17,028 bases of DNA from an uncultured Pseudorhodoferax sp. (GTDB lineage: Bacteria; Pseudomonadota; Gammaproteobacteria; Burkholderiales; Burkholderiaceae). Under the pieces are notes generated by a model. The model was not told where the DNA came from and did no database searches. It was given only the letters and a program-made list of their open reading frames with translations. Position 1 is the stretch's first letter. The number at the start of each line of letters is the position of its first letter. Below, piece after piece: positions 1 through 7,913 of this stretch. The stretch is taken from assembly GCA_913776795.1 (NCBI GenBank), contig CAJYRH010000044.1:1-17028 (forward strand), written 5' to 3'. The translations under genes and the position numbers were made by a program.

Positions 1-1842
1 CTGCCGGACTGGGTGCTGACGGCGACGACGATCCACATCGACACCGAGCAGGATGTGGGCGAGGCCAAGGGGGGCGTGCTGCGCTTCATGGACGTGCCGG
101 TGCTGGCGCTGCCGGCCTTCACCTTCCCGCTCAGCGATGCGCGCAAGTCCGGCTTCCTGCCGCCCACGGTGGCGCTGGACAACCTGAACGGTGTGGAGCT
201 GCTGGTGCCCTACTACTGGAACATCGCGCCCAACCGCGACGCCACGCTCTACCCCTCGGTCATGAGCAAGCGCGGCGTCATGATGGGCGGCGAGTTCCGC
301 TACCTCGAGCCCACCTATGCGGGTCAGCTGCGGCTGGACTACATGCCCAGCGACCGGCTGCGCGACCGCGATCGCTGGTCGTACGAGGCCAAGCATTCCG
401 GCGTGATCCAGACCGGCGTGCAGGGCATCGGCAACCTGGCCTTCTCGCTGGACGCCAACCGCGTGAGCGACAACGACTACTGGCGCGATTTTCCGAGCAC
501 CACCACCTCGCTGACCGAGCGGCTGCGCACCACCGATGCCAACCTGCGCTGGGCGCAGGGCGACTTCTCGGCCGGCTTTCGCGCACTGAAGTACCAGACG
601 CTGCAGGACGTCAGCGCGCCCATCACGCCGCCCTACGACCGCCTGCCGCAGATCACGGGCCGCTACGGCCGCTACGACGTGGCCGGCTTCGACTTCTCGG
701 TGGATGCCGACTACACCCAGTTCTCTGCCGACCGCAGCTACACCCTGCAGCCCAACGCCAAGCGCAGCTTCCTGCTGGGCCAGGTCAGCCGGCCCTGGGT
801 GCGGCCGGGCTGGTTCTTCACGCCCAAGCTGCAGCTGCATTCGGCCCACTACGAGTTCGACGGGCCGCTCACGAACGGCACCAGCATCGGCAGCGCCACG
901 CGCAGCGTGCCCACGTTCAGCATCGACAGCGGTCTGGTGTTCGAGCGCGACGCCAGTTTCTTCGGCCGGGCCTGGCGCCAGACGCTGGAGCCGCGCGCCT
1001 TCTACGTGAACACGCCGTACCGCGAGCAGAACAGCCTGCCCATCTACGACACGAGCGCGACGGACTTCAATTTCGCGACGATCTACAGCGAGAACGCGTT
1101 CACCGGCAACGACCGGATCTCCGACAGCAACGTGCTCACGCTGGGCTTGGACACCCGCTTCCTGCAGCCGGACACGGGGGCCCAGGTGGCGCGCTTCGGC
1201 GTCGCGCAGCGCGTGCGCTTCAAGGACCAGCGGGTGTTTCTGCCCGGTGGCTCGGTGGTCGACGACCGCGTGAGCGACTTCCTGGCCGGTGCCTCGGTGA
1301 ACTGGGACCCGTACTGGTCGACGGACACGACGGTCCAGTACAACCCCAAGACCAGCCGCTCCGAGCGCGTGACGATCGGCGGCCGCTACAGCCCTGGCAA
1401 CTACCGCGTGGTGAGCGGCGCCTACCGCATGAGCCGTGCCTCCAGCGGGCTGCCGGAAAGCGAGCAGGTGGACATCGGCTGGCAGTGGCCGCTCAACGAC
1501 CTGTGGGGCGACCGCGGGCGCGACCTGGGCCCCGGGCGCGGACAGGGACCAGGCCGCTGGTACAGCGTCGGCCGGCTGGCCTACAGCCTGCAGGACCGTC
1601 AGTTCGTGGATTCGATCATGGGACTGGAGTACGACGGCGACTGCTGGATCGGCCGCATCGTGGTGGAGCGTATCCAGCGTTCCAACGCCGTGGCCAACAA
1701 CAAGATCATGTTCCAGATCGAGTTCGTCGGCCTGGCCCGCCTGGGTTCCAGTCCGCTGAAGACGCTGCGCGACAACATTCCCCGCTACCAGTTCCTGCGT
1801 GAGCAGGTGACCACATCGAGCCGCTTCGGTTCCTACGAGTGA
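1..1842 (+). CDS. lptD: LPS-assembly protein LptD, C-terminal part (5' end outside window)
   Basis: This is the outer-membrane beta-barrel that, plugged by LptE, inserts lipopolysaccharide into the outer leaflet. The reading frame is open from base 1, so 613 residues of the C-terminal side are seen and the N-terminal part of the LptA-like domain is missing. Family hallmarks are the end of the N-terminal domain (VPVLALPAFTFPLSD), the junction GFLPPTVALDNLNGVELLVP and PYYWNIAPNRDATLYP just after it, followed by alternating barrel strands and the C-terminal LEYDGDCWIGRIVVERI segment. The usual C-terminal Cys-Cys pair is replaced by Asp-Cys, and I see no other cysteine in the visible part. The stop codon overlaps the surA start by one base, and rsmA follows, so this is the standard lptD-surA operon. 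Identification is very secure; only the 5' end is unknown. Confidence 0.96.
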   Translation: MPDWVLTATTIHIDTEQDVGEAKGGVLRFMDVPVLALPAFTFPLSDARKSGFLPPTVALDNLNGVELLVPYYWNIAPNRDATLYPSVMSKRGVMMGGEFRYLEPTYAGQLRLDYMPSDRLRDRDRWSYEAKHSGVIQTGVQGIGNLAFSLDANRVSDNDYWRDFPSTTTSLTERLRTTDANLRWAQGDFSAGFRALKYQTLQDVSAPITPPYDRLPQITGRYGRYDVAGFDFSVDADYTQFSADRSYTLQPNAKRSFLLGQVSRPWVRPGWFFTPKLQLHSAHYEFDGPLTNGTSIGSATRSVPTFSIDSGLVFERDASFFGRAWRQTLEPRAFYVNTPYREQNSLPIYDTSATDFNFATIYSENAFTGNDRISDSNVLTLGLDTRFLQPDTGAQVARFGVAQRVRFKDQRVFLPGGSVVDDRVSDFLAGASVNWDPYWSTDTTVQYNPKTSRSERVTIGGRYSPGNYRVVSGAYRMSRASSGLPESEQVDIGWQWPLNDLWGDRGRDLGPGRGQGPGRWYSVGRLAYSLQDRQFVDSIMGLEYDGDCWIGRIVVERIQRSNAVANNKIMFQIEFVGLARLGSSPLKTLRDNIPRYQFLREQVTTSSRFGSYE

Positions 1843-3182
1843 TGCAACAGTCCAAGCGCCGCAGCGCACCCGCCTTCTTCCTGACCGCCGTGGCACTGGC
1901 GGCGGCCTGCTGGACGGCGATGCCCTCCGTGGCCCAGGCCCAGGGCGGCGCCCGTCCTTCCGATTTCATCGTGGCGGTGGTCAATTCCGAGCCGATCACC
2001 AACCTGGAGGTGCAGCGCCGCACCGTGCGCATGGCGCAGCAGTTGCGCCAGCAGGGCGGTCGGCCGCCCTCGCAGGCCGAACTGGCGCGCCAGGCGCTGG
2101 AAAGCCTGGTGCTCGAGCGTGCGCAACTGCAGCAGGCGCGCGAAATGGGGCTGAAGGTGGACGATGCAGCCGTCAATCTGGCCGAGCAGAACGTCGCGCG
2201 GCAGAACCAGATCGACGTGGCCGAACTGCGCCGTCGCATCGTGCAGGATGGCATGACCTCCGCGCAGTTCCGCAACGACCTGCGCGACCAGATCCTGATG
2301 TCGCGTCTGCGCGACCGCGAGCTCGATTCGCGCGTGCGCGTGAGCGACGCCGAAGTCGAGCAGTTCCTGCGCGAGCAGACCGATGCGGCAACACCCGCGG
2401 TGCCGACGGAGCTCAATCTGGCACAGGTCCTGGTGGCAGTGCCCGAGAACGCAACGCCGCAACAGGTGGCCGAGCGGCTCGCACGCGCCCAGGACGTGGA
2501 GAAGCGCGCCCGTGCCGGCGAAGACTTCGCGGCCCTCGCCCGCAGCCTCTCCGATGCGCCCGATGCCGCGACCGGCGGCGAGATGGGCCTGCGCAGTCCC
2601 GACCGCTATCCCGAGCTGTTCCTGCAGGCCACGGCACCGCTGCCGGCCGGCGGCGTCACGGCGCCGGTGCGCTCCGGCGCCGGTTTCCACATCCTCAAGG
2701 TGGTCGAGAAGCGCCAGGGCGGCATGCTGCAGAGCATCACGCAGCAGCACGCGCGACACATCCTGTTGCGTGTCGACGCGCAGCAGACCGAGGCCAATGC
2801 GCGCGAGCGCCTGGCCACCATGCGCCGACGCATCGAGGCCGGGCAGGCCGATTTCGCCGCGCTCGCCCAGGCCAGCTCGCAGGACGGCAGCGCCGCACAG
2901 GGTGGTGACCTGGGCTGGTCCAACCCGGGCCAGTTCGTGCCCGAGTTCGAAGAGGTCCTCGACGCCCTGCGCCCGGGCGAGATCTCCGAGCCCATCGTCT
3001 CGCGCTTCGGGGTGCACCTCATCCAGTTGCTGGAGCGGCGCCAGTACCAGCTCAACCCGCGCGAGCAGCGCGAGGTCGCCCGCAACATGGTGCGCGAACG
3101 CAAGATGGACGAGGCGTACCGGAGCTGGCTGCAGGAGTTGCGTGGCCGTGCCTACGTCGAGCTGCGCCAGACGCCCCAGTGA
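1842..3182 (+). CDS. surA: Periplasmic chaperone / peptidyl-prolyl isomerase SurA
   Basis: SurA escorts unfolded outer-membrane proteins, including LptD, across the periplasm. The product is 446 aa, within the family's usual size. It has a basic N-terminus and hydrophobic signal peptide with a likely cut after AQA (about residue 33), then an N-terminal chaperone domain opening with [13 protein letters not shown] (41-53). Two parvulin domains follow: the first at about 189-290, containing [16 protein letters not shown], and the second at about 302-401, with [25 protein letters not shown] and [11 protein letters not shown]. The C-terminal helix is [20 protein letters not shown]. The ATG at 1842 shares its A with the lptD stop (TGATG), consistent with translational coupling; a GTG at 1839 is an alternative start adding one residue. 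Seven bases separate it from rsmA. Confidence 0.96.
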   Translation: MQQSKRRSAPAFFLTAVALAAACWTAMPSVAQAQGGARPSDFIVAVVNSEPITNLEVQRRTVRMAQQLRQQGGRPPSQAELARQALESLVLERAQLQQAREMGLKVDDAAVNLAEQNVARQNQIDVAELRRRIVQDGMTSAQFRNDLRDQILMSRLRDRELDSRVRVSDAEVEQFLREQTDAATPAVPTELNLAQVLVAVPENATPQQVAERLARAQDVEKRARAGEDFAALARSLSDAPDAATGGEMGLRSPDRYPELFLQATAPLPAGGVTAPVRSGAGFHILKVVEKRQGGMLQSITQQHARHILLRVDAQQTEANARERLATMRRRIEAGQADFAALAQASSQDGSAAQGGDLGWSNPGQFVPEFEEVLDALRPGEISEPIVSRFGVHLIQLLERRQYQLNPREQREVARNMVRERKMDEAYRSWLQELRGRAYVELRQTPQ

Positions 3183-3189
3183 GCCATCC

Positions 3190-3948
3190 GTGAAGCACAT
3201 CGCGCGCAAGCGCTTCGGGCAGCATTTCCTGTCCGACCCGGGCATCATCGACGCCATCGTGCGGGCCATCGCACCGCAGCCGGGCGATCCCATGGTCGAG
3301 ATCGGGCCGGGCCTGGCGGCGTTGACCCAGCCGCTGGTCGAGCGCGTGGGCCGGCTCACCGTCATCGAGCTCGACCGCGACCTGGCCGAGCGGCTGCGCC
3401 GGCACCCGCAGCTTGCGGTGGTCGAGTCGGATGTGCTCCAGGTCGACTTCGCGGCGCTCGCCGCCGTGGCGGGGCAAAAGCTGCGCGTGGTCGGCAACCT
3501 GCCCTACAACATCTCCACGCCCATCCTCTTCCATCTGCTCGACCAGGTGGACCAGGTGCGCGACCAGCACTTCATGCTGCAGAAGGAAGTCATCGACCGC
3601 ATGGTGGCCGCACCGTCCACGGCGGCCTACGGCCGCCTGAGCGTGATGCTGCAGTGGCGCTACGCGATGGAAGACGTGCTGTTCGTGCCGCCGGAGAGCT
3701 TCGATCCGCCGCCCAGGGTCGACAGTGCGGTGGTGCGCATGGTGCCCTTGGCGGAACCGCCGCGGCTCGATGCCACGCTGCTCAGCGAACTGGTGCAGGT
3801 GGCATTCAGCCAACGGCGCAAGTTGCTGCGCCACAGCCTGGGCCGCTGGCTGGAGGGCCGCCAGTTCGGCGGCAGCTTCGACCTGCAGCGCCGGGCCGAA
3901 GAGGTTCCAGTGGCCCAGTACGTGGCGCTGGCGCAGGCGCTTCCATGA
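3190..3948 (+). CDS. rsmA: 16S rRNA (adenine1518/1519-N6)-dimethyltransferase RsmA/KsgA
   Basis: RsmA dimethylates two adjacent adenines in the 3' terminal helix of 16S rRNA, a late step of 30S subunit maturation, using S-adenosylmethionine. From the GTG at 3190 the product is 252 aa, close to family size. The N-terminus [13 protein letters not shown] is the conserved family start, which fixes the GTG as initiator although the frame is open far upstream. The AdoMet motif is [14 protein letters not shown] (36-49), the acidic ribose-binding motif is [12 protein letters not shown], and the catalytic motif NLPYN is at 103-107. The C-terminal rRNA-binding part contains [12 protein letters not shown] (206-217). 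The gene begins 7 bases after surA and belongs to the same operon. A hairpin terminator overlaps its stop codon. Confidence 0.96.
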   Translation: MKHIARKRFGQHFLSDPGIIDAIVRAIAPQPGDPMVEIGPGLAALTQPLVERVGRLTVIELDRDLAERLRRHPQLAVVESDVLQVDFAALAAVAGQKLRVVGNLPYNISTPILFHLLDQVDQVRDQHFMLQKEVIDRMVAAPSTAAYGRLSVMLQWRYAMEDVLFVPPESFDPPPRVDSAVVRMVPLAEPPRLDATLLSELVQVAFSQRRKLLRHSLGRWLEGRQFGGSFDLQRRAEEVPVAQYVALAQALP

Positions 3949-3972
3949 AAAACGCCCGTCGGCGACGGGCGT
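3948..3972 (-). terminator. Intrinsic terminator, best oriented for - strand transcripts
   Basis: A perfect 9-bp stem (3952-3960 with 3964-3972, arms ACGCCCGTC/GACGGGCGT) encloses the triloop GGC. Five A residues at 3948-3952 flank it on the left, so a - strand transcript would end in a U-tract after a GC-rich hairpin, a canonical intrinsic terminator. On the + strand the hairpin is followed only by GATCCTT, a poor U-tract, but it could still help end the rsmA transcript; it overlaps the rsmA stop codon at 3946-3948. It probably serves the ribonuclease/barstar transcript and is partly bidirectional. Confidence 0.8.
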
Positions 3973-3995
3973 GATCCTTCAGACCGGGTAGCGCG

Positions 3996-4142
3996 TCAGG
4001 CGGCTGCCAGCCAGTAACCGGCGTTGAAGGGGCTGCTCATGCGCAGCGCCAAGGGCGACACGTCGACCAGTTTGTCGGTCGGCATCTTTTCGCCCGATTC
4101 CGTGGTGAGCTCGATGCCGGACACGGCGTCGCCCTGAGCCTC
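3996..4142 (-). CDS. Possible small ORF or 3' remnant of an unidentified gene
   Basis: One - strand frame ending in TGA at 3998-3996 has a coding-like look: codons favour G/C in third position and the peptide is non-repetitive (segments ESGEKMPTDKLVDVSPLALRM and then SSPFNAGYWLAA at the C-terminus). I do not recognise the family. No ATG opens a long version: the only ATG (4085) gives 29 residues, and a GTG at 4124 gives 42 residues with only a weak purine stretch before it. The frame runs back without a start into the inverted repeat and the barstar gene. A - strand terminator lies just downstream at 3948-3972. It may be the surviving 3' end of a lost gene, a real short protein from a GTG start, or chance. 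Confidence 0.3.
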   Translation of the reverse strand, partial: EAQGDAVSGIELTTESGEKMPTDKLVDVSPLALRMSSPFNAGYWLAAA

Positions 4143-4146
4143 GTTC

Positions 4147-4181
4147 GCCCGTTCCGCTTGGCTGGTGTGTGCGGAACGGGC
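4147..4181 (-). terminator. Perfect 11-bp inverted repeat at the barstar stop codon
   Basis: GCCCGTTCCGC at 4147-4157 pairs perfectly with GCGGAACGGGC at 4171-4181 across a 13-base loop. The right arm touches the barstar stop codon (4183-4181), so in the - strand transcript the hairpin begins at the end of the coding region. No T-run follows, so it is more likely an mRNA-stabilising or factor-dependent structure than a full intrinsic terminator. A third copy of GCGGAACGG lies inside the barstar gene near 4203, so slipped pairing is also possible. Confidence 0.45.
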
Positions 4182-4603
4182 TACAGAAAAGAATAGAAGC
4201 AGCGGAACGGAATCTTGCGGTCGCCCCAGTAGTCGGCGGCATCGCGGAAGATGTCCAGCAGTTGCTCGCGCGCTTCCTTGTCGAACTTGGCATTGGCAGG
4301 GATCTGCTCCAGTACGACGATGAAGCCAGGCTGCGGGCCGGACTTGTGCAACGGGTCCGTCATGCAGTCGTACAAGGCATCGAAGTTCTTGCCGAAATGC
4401 GTCGGAAAGGTGAACTGCTGGGCGATCAGGTCCAGCACGTCCTGCTTGCTCTGGGCATTGGACAGGTTGGCATACAGGAAATGGTGGCCCATGGACTGGG
4501 CGGCCTCCTGCAGGTCGGCAACGCGAAACGCCCGGATCGACTGGACGATGTTGGTTCGCACGGTACGCAGAGGCTGGTCCAGCTCCGCTTTAACGTTGGT
4601 CAT
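4181..4603 (-). CDS. Barstar-family ribonuclease inhibitor
   Basis: Barstar proteins are small acidic cytoplasmic inhibitors that plug the active site of barnase/RNase Sa-type guanyl ribonucleases. The 140-aa product carries the family core FPTHFGKNFDALYDCMTD (66-83), in which the helix presenting Asp residues to the ribonuclease lies, and a C-terminal beta-strand segment KIPFRCFYSFL. It is longer than Bacillus barstar (about 90 aa) because of an N-terminal extension of roughly 40 residues. The ATG at 4603 has a GAGG seven bases upstream; a TTG at 4606 is less likely. The gene starts 41 bases after the secreted ribonuclease gene on the same strand, so it probably protects the producer from that enzyme before export. 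Family assignment is strong; the pairing is inferred from adjacency. Confidence 0.9.
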   Translation of the reverse strand: MTNVKAELDQPLRTVRTNIVQSIRAFRVADLQEAAQSMGHHFLYANLSNAQSKQDVLDLIAQQFTFPTHFGKNFDALYDCMTDPLHKSGPQPGFIVVLEQIPANAKFDKEAREQLLDIFRDAADYWGDRKIPFRCFYSFL

Positions 4604-4644
4604 CAAAATACCTCGGTCTCACAAAAACAAGGATCGCCCGCCCT

Positions 4645-5043
4645 TCACGGCACGATCTTGCGAAAACTCGCGTAGTGGTCGCTGGTGTAATAGCAACCAT
4701 CTGGTGTCGTTGGGCGCAGGCCCCCGCAGACGATGCGCAATGCTCCCCTGTTGCGCGCGCCGGGCTTGGCCACCGTGTATTCGCGGTAGTAGCCCCGCTT
4801 CTGCTCGGGCAGCTGGCGCTCACGGTTGAAGAACACGGTGCCGTCCTTCTCGTAAGGGAACGGGCCGCCTTGCAGGATCCGTTGGTAGGTTGCCTGGCCT
4901 TCCCGAGGCAGGGCTTCCAACGCCACAGAGGCGCCATCGGCCGACGTCCGCGCTTGCACCGAGACGGTGCAAGCCGTCAGCGCCACCGCCAGCAACCCGC
5001 GCCAAAGCGGACGGCTGAAGGTGTGGCAAATCGTGGACAGCAT
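4645..5043 (-). CDS. Secreted guanyl-specific ribonuclease (RNase Sa / N1-T1 family)
   Basis: The enzyme should cleave single-stranded RNA after guanosine through a 2',3'-cyclic phosphate. The 132-aa product begins with a signal peptide (hydrophobic stretch about 15-26, AxA-like cut near VQA at 29-31). The mature part closely resembles Streptomyces RNase Sa: GGPFPYEKDGTVFFNRE, LPEQKRGYYREYTV, PGARNRGALRIV and YYTSDHYASF. The catalytic set maps with correct spacing: Glu88, Arg99 (+11) and Arg103 (+15), with His123 four residues later than in RNase Sa owing to a small insertion LRPTTPDG. All needed residues are present, so it should be active. No clear ribosome-binding site is visible before the ATG at 5043. 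A barstar inhibitor gene follows. The substrate may be environmental RNA or that of competitors; this is not decided by the sequence. Confidence 0.92.
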   Translation of the reverse strand: MLSTICHTFSRPLWRGLLAVALTACTVSVQARTSADGASVALEALPREGQATYQRILQGGPFPYEKDGTVFFNRERQLPEQKRGYYREYTVAKPGARNRGALRIVCGGLRPTTPDGCYYTSDHYASFRKIVP

Positions 5044-5147
5044 GGGAAACAGGAAAGGCGCACAGACCGCACGGATTCGTGCGCGGGCTCCGGGTTAACC
5101 CCCGGATCGAAGCGCGCTAGTGTGCCCCAAGGCCCTGGGAAACGCAA

Positions 5148-5176
5148 GGCCCATGCCCAAAAAACAGGCATGGGCC
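5148..5176 (-). terminator. Hairpin downstream of maeB, probable terminator
   Basis: GGCCCATGCC (5148-5157) and GGCATGGGCC (5167-5176) form a perfect 10-bp stem with a 9-base A-rich loop. It lies 49 bases beyond the maeB stop codon and upstream of the ribonuclease gene, where a terminator for maeB would be expected. No U-tract follows the stem on the - strand, so efficiency or factor dependence is unclear. The rest of 5044-5225 shows nothing else definite; it should also contain the ribonuclease promoter. Confidence 0.5.
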
Positions 5177-5225
5177 GCAAGGGCTTGGCGCCGCACCAAG
5201 TTAGTGCTTGCTAAGCCGCGAAAGG

Positions 5226-7562
5226 TCAGCGCAGCGCGTTGGCGTCGGCGACGGTCAGGGCTGTCATGTTGACGATGCGGCGCACGGTGGCGCTGGCCGT
5301 CAAGATGTGCACCGGCTTGGCAGCACCCAGCAGCACGGGGCCAATGGCAATGTTGCCGCCCGCCGCCGTCTTGAGCAGGTTGTAGGAAATGTTGGCAGCG
5401 TCGATGTTGGGCAGCACCAACAGGTTGGCGTCACCGGCCAGCGTGGAGTGCGGCATGATGCCCGCGCGCTGTTTGCCGTCCAGGGCCACGTCTCCGTGCA
5501 TCTCGCCGTCCACTTCGAGCCACGGCGCCTGGGTGCGCAGCAGTTCCAGCGTGCGGCGCATCTTGACGGCGCTGGGGTGGTTGCTCGTTCCGAAGTTGGA
5601 GTGCGACAGCAGGGCGGCCTTGGGCTTGAGGCCAAACCGCATCATCTCCTCGGCCGCCATGGTCGTGATCTCGGCCAGTTCCTCGGCGGTGGGGTCGTAG
5701 TTGACGTGCGTGTCGACCAGGAAGACCTGGCGTCCCGGCAGCATCAACCCGTTCATGCAGGCGTAGATCGGCACGTTCTGCGGCGTGCTCTCGCACCCGC
5801 CCGGCCGCTTGCCGATCACCTGGTCGATGTAGTGCAGGTGGTTGTGCGTCGTACCCCAGGTGCCGCAGATCAGGCCGTCCACCTCGCCCTTGTGCAGCAG
5901 CATGGCGCCGATCAGCGTGAGACGCCGGCGCATCTCGATCTTGGCGACCTGCTGCGTCACGCCCTGGCGTTCGGTCATGCGGTGGTAGGTCTGCCAGAAG
6001 TCGCGGTAGCGGTGGTCCTGCTCGACGTTGACGATGTCGTAGTCGGATTCCTCGCGCAGGCGCAGGCCGAACTTCTCGATGCGCTGCGCGATGATGCTCG
6101 GGCGGCCGATCAGCGTGGGCCGGGCGATGCCTTCGTCCACCACGATCTGGCAGGCGCGCAGCACGCGCTCTTCCTCGCCCTCCGAGAACGCCACGCGCTT
6201 CTTCGCAGCGTTCTTGGCGGCCATGAAGATCGGCTTCATGGTCGTGCCGGAGGCGTAGACGAAGCTCTGCAGCCGGTCGCGGTAGGCATCCATGTCCTGG
6301 ATGGGGCGCAGTGCCACGCCGCAGTCGGCCGCCGCCTGGGCCACGGCCGGCGCGATCTTCATCATCAGGCGCGGGTCGAACGGCTTGGGGATCAGGTACT
6401 CGGGGCCGAAGCTGAGCTTCTCGCCCACGTAGGCAGCGGCCACCACCTCGCTCTGCTCGGCCTGGGCGAGGTCGGCGATGGCATGCACCGCGGCGATCTC
6501 CATCTCGTCCGTGATGGTGGTCGCGCCGCAGTCCAGCGCGCCGCGGAAGATGTATGGAAAGCACAGGACGTTGTTGACCTGGTTTGGGTAATCCGTGCGG
6601 CCCGTCGCCATGACCACGTCGTCGCGTACGGAGCGGGCGTCTTCCGGCGTGATCTCGGGGTTGGGATTGGCCAGCGCGAAGATCACGGGCTTGGCCGCCA
6701 TCCTGGCCACCATCGCGGGCTTGAGCACGCCGCCGGCCGACAACCCGAGGAACACGTCCGCGCCGGCGATGACCTCGTTCAGCGTACGCAGCTCGGTCGG
6801 TTGCGCGAACTGGGCCTTGTCGTCGTCCATGAGTTCGGTGCGGCCCTTGTAGACCACGCCCGCCAGGTCGGTGACCCAGACGTTCTCGCGCCTGAGGCCG
6901 ACTTTCAGCAACAGGGTCAGGCAGGCCAGCGCCGCGGCGCCGGCGCCCGAGGTCACGAGCTTGACCTCGGCGATGTTCTTGCCCACGACCTTCAGGCCGT
7001 TCAACATGGCAGCGGCGACCGTGATGGCCGTGCCGTGCTGGTCGTCATGGAACACCGGGATCTTCATGCGCTTGCGCAGCTCGCGCTCGACGAAGAAGCA
7101 GTCCGGAGCCTTAATGTCCTCCAGGTTGATGGCGCCGAACGTCGGTTCCAGCGCGGCGATCACGTCGACCAGCTTTTGCGGGTCCTTCTCGTCGATCTCG
7201 ATGTCGAACACGTCGACGCCAGCGAACTTCTTGAACAGGACACCCTTGCCCTCCATCACCGGCTTGGAGGCCAGCGGGCCGATGTCGCCCAAACCCAGCA
7301 CGGCCGTGCCGTTGGAGATCACCGCGACGAGGTTGCCGCGGGCCGTGTACTTGAATGCGGCGTTGGGGTCCTTGACGATTTCCTCGCAGGGCGCAGCCAC
7401 GCCGGGCGAATAGGCCAGCGCCAGGTCGCGCTGGTTGGTGAGCTGCTTGGTCGGGCTCACCGAGACTTTGCCCGGCGTCGGGAACTCGTGGTACTCGAGT
7501 GCTGCGCGGCGCAGCTCGGCGCGTTTGTCTTCAGTGCTCACCGGGTTCGAAGGGCTGGCCAT
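5226..7562 (-). CDS. maeB: NADP-dependent malic enzyme MaeB with phosphotransacetylase-like C-terminal domain
   Basis: MaeB oxidatively decarboxylates malate to pyruvate with reduction of NADP, supplying NADPH and pyruvate in cells growing on C4 or C2 compounds. The 778-aa length matches the two-domain bacterial form. The malic N-terminal domain (about 20-160) has [13 protein letters not shown] with Tyr51, [41 protein letters not shown] and FHDDQHGTA (171-179, metal/substrate region). The NAD(P)-binding domain has [10 protein letters not shown] (203-212). The C-terminal PTA-like domain (from about 430) contains [15 protein letters not shown], and ends with a typical [19 protein letters not shown] segment; in MaeB it is regulatory rather than a phosphotransacetylase. 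The ATG at 7562 is chosen because AGGAG lies about 8 bases before it; the frame stays open to 7679 but that extension lacks family similarity. It is divergent from the GntR-type regulator. Confidence 0.95.
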   Translation of the reverse strand: MASPSNPVSTEDKRAELRRAALEYHEFPTPGKVSVSPTKQLTNQRDLALAYSPGVAAPCEEIVKDPNAAFKYTARGNLVAVISNGTAVLGLGDIGPLASKPVMEGKGVLFKKFAGVDVFDIEIDEKDPQKLVDVIAALEPTFGAINLEDIKAPDCFFVERELRKRMKIPVFHDDQHGTAITVAAAMLNGLKVVGKNIAEVKLVTSGAGAAALACLTLLLKVGLRRENVWVTDLAGVVYKGRTELMDDDKAQFAQPTELRTLNEVIAGADVFLGLSAGGVLKPAMVARMAAKPVIFALANPNPEITPEDARSVRDDVVMATGRTDYPNQVNNVLCFPYIFRGALDCGATTITDEMEIAAVHAIADLAQAEQSEVVAAAYVGEKLSFGPEYLIPKPFDPRLMMKIAPAVAQAAADCGVALRPIQDMDAYRDRLQSFVYASGTTMKPIFMAAKNAAKKRVAFSEGEEERVLRACQIVVDEGIARPTLIGRPSIIAQRIEKFGLRLREESDYDIVNVEQDHRYRDFWQTYHRMTERQGVTQQVAKIEMRRRLTLIGAMLLHKGEVDGLICGTWGTTHNHLHYIDQVIGKRPGGCESTPQNVPIYACMNGLMLPGRQVFLVDTHVNYDPTAEELAEITTMAAEEMMRFGLKPKAALLSHSNFGTSNHPSAVKMRRTLELLRTQAPWLEVDGEMHGDVALDGKQRAGIMPHSTLAGDANLLVLPNIDAANISYNLLKTAAGGNIAIGPVLLGAAKPVHILTASATVRRIVNMTALTVADANALR

Positions 7563-7913
7563 GCTGGCGTCTCCTCTGCGGCGGGCTGTACGGACCTCTC
7601 TCGCCCTGCAGAGCCCGCCTGACGTGTCAAGGGGACGGCGATTGTAGACCTCGTGAAACAGTGCTTCGCCCGCATGCAAAGGTCAGGCACTTGTGACTTT
7701 TCGGGTGCGAATTGCAGCCACAGCCGCACGGGAAAACCCGCTGGCCGGCGACGCAACGGATGCCAACAATCCGATTGTCCGACAAACAAATTCCGTCTTC
7801 GGATGGGCAAGGAGATCGGTTTGACAGGCAGCACCCGTGCGCCACGCCGCGAGGCCAGCGCAGTGTCCGGCGTCGAATCCGGCAGCCCTGCCTTGCCGCG
7901 CGGGGACGCCTCG
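7563..7913. other. Divergent intergenic region between maeB and the GntR-type regulator
   Basis: This 351-base stretch has no convincing gene, although one + strand frame stays open from 7653 into the regulator. On the maeB side there is the AGGAG ribosome-binding site just before 7562, a 10-bp palindrome TGACGTGTCA at 7620-7629 and, reading the - strand, a -10-like TACAAT near 7645-7640 without a good -35. On the regulator side the AT-richer part at about 7765-7800 contains the FCD-type operator candidate annotated separately. Both promoters are expected here, but I cannot place either with certainty. Confidence 0.5.
7775..7785. promoter_or_regulatory. Candidate FadR/FCD-type GntR operator, TTGTCCGACAA
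   Basis: The 11-base sequence is an inverted repeat with arms TTGTC and GACAA around one central base. It fits the TNGTNNNACNA pattern known for the FadR branch of GntR regulators. It lies about 130 bases upstream of the adjacent GntR/FCD regulator gene in an otherwise non-coding, relatively AT-rich stretch, so autoregulation is the simplest reading. An overlapping second repeat CAAT-CCG-ATTG occupies 7767-7777. A possible -35 (TTGTCC) coincides with the site, but the -10 is poor. Confidence 0.5.

Noticed and set aside
1833..3497. 554-codon - strand open frame opposite surA and rsmA
   Set aside because: A high-GC antisense artefact; it crosses the joint of two well-supported genes and has no recognisable domain.
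3979..4293. 104-codon - strand frame overlapping the barstar 3' end
   Set aside because: It overlaps barstar in another frame and is a low-information Arg/Ser-rich translation; the neighbouring frame ending at 3996 is more coding-like.
5208..7622. 804-codon open frame on the + strand opposite maeB
   Set aside because: It mirrors maeB exactly, is rich in His, Arg, Gly and Val as expected from the complement of high-GC codons, and matches no recognisable family. The - strand MaeB has every expected motif.
7620..7629. Palindrome TGACGTGTCA upstream of maeB as an operator
   Set aside because: A 10-bp palindrome is not rare in DNA of this length and no matching regulator or second copy is evident.
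7653..7913. N-terminal extension of the GntR-type regulator
   Set aside because: The frame is open but the extension has no family similarity and no good ribosome-binding site, and it contains the operator candidate; the start at 7914 lies just before the winged-helix domain.
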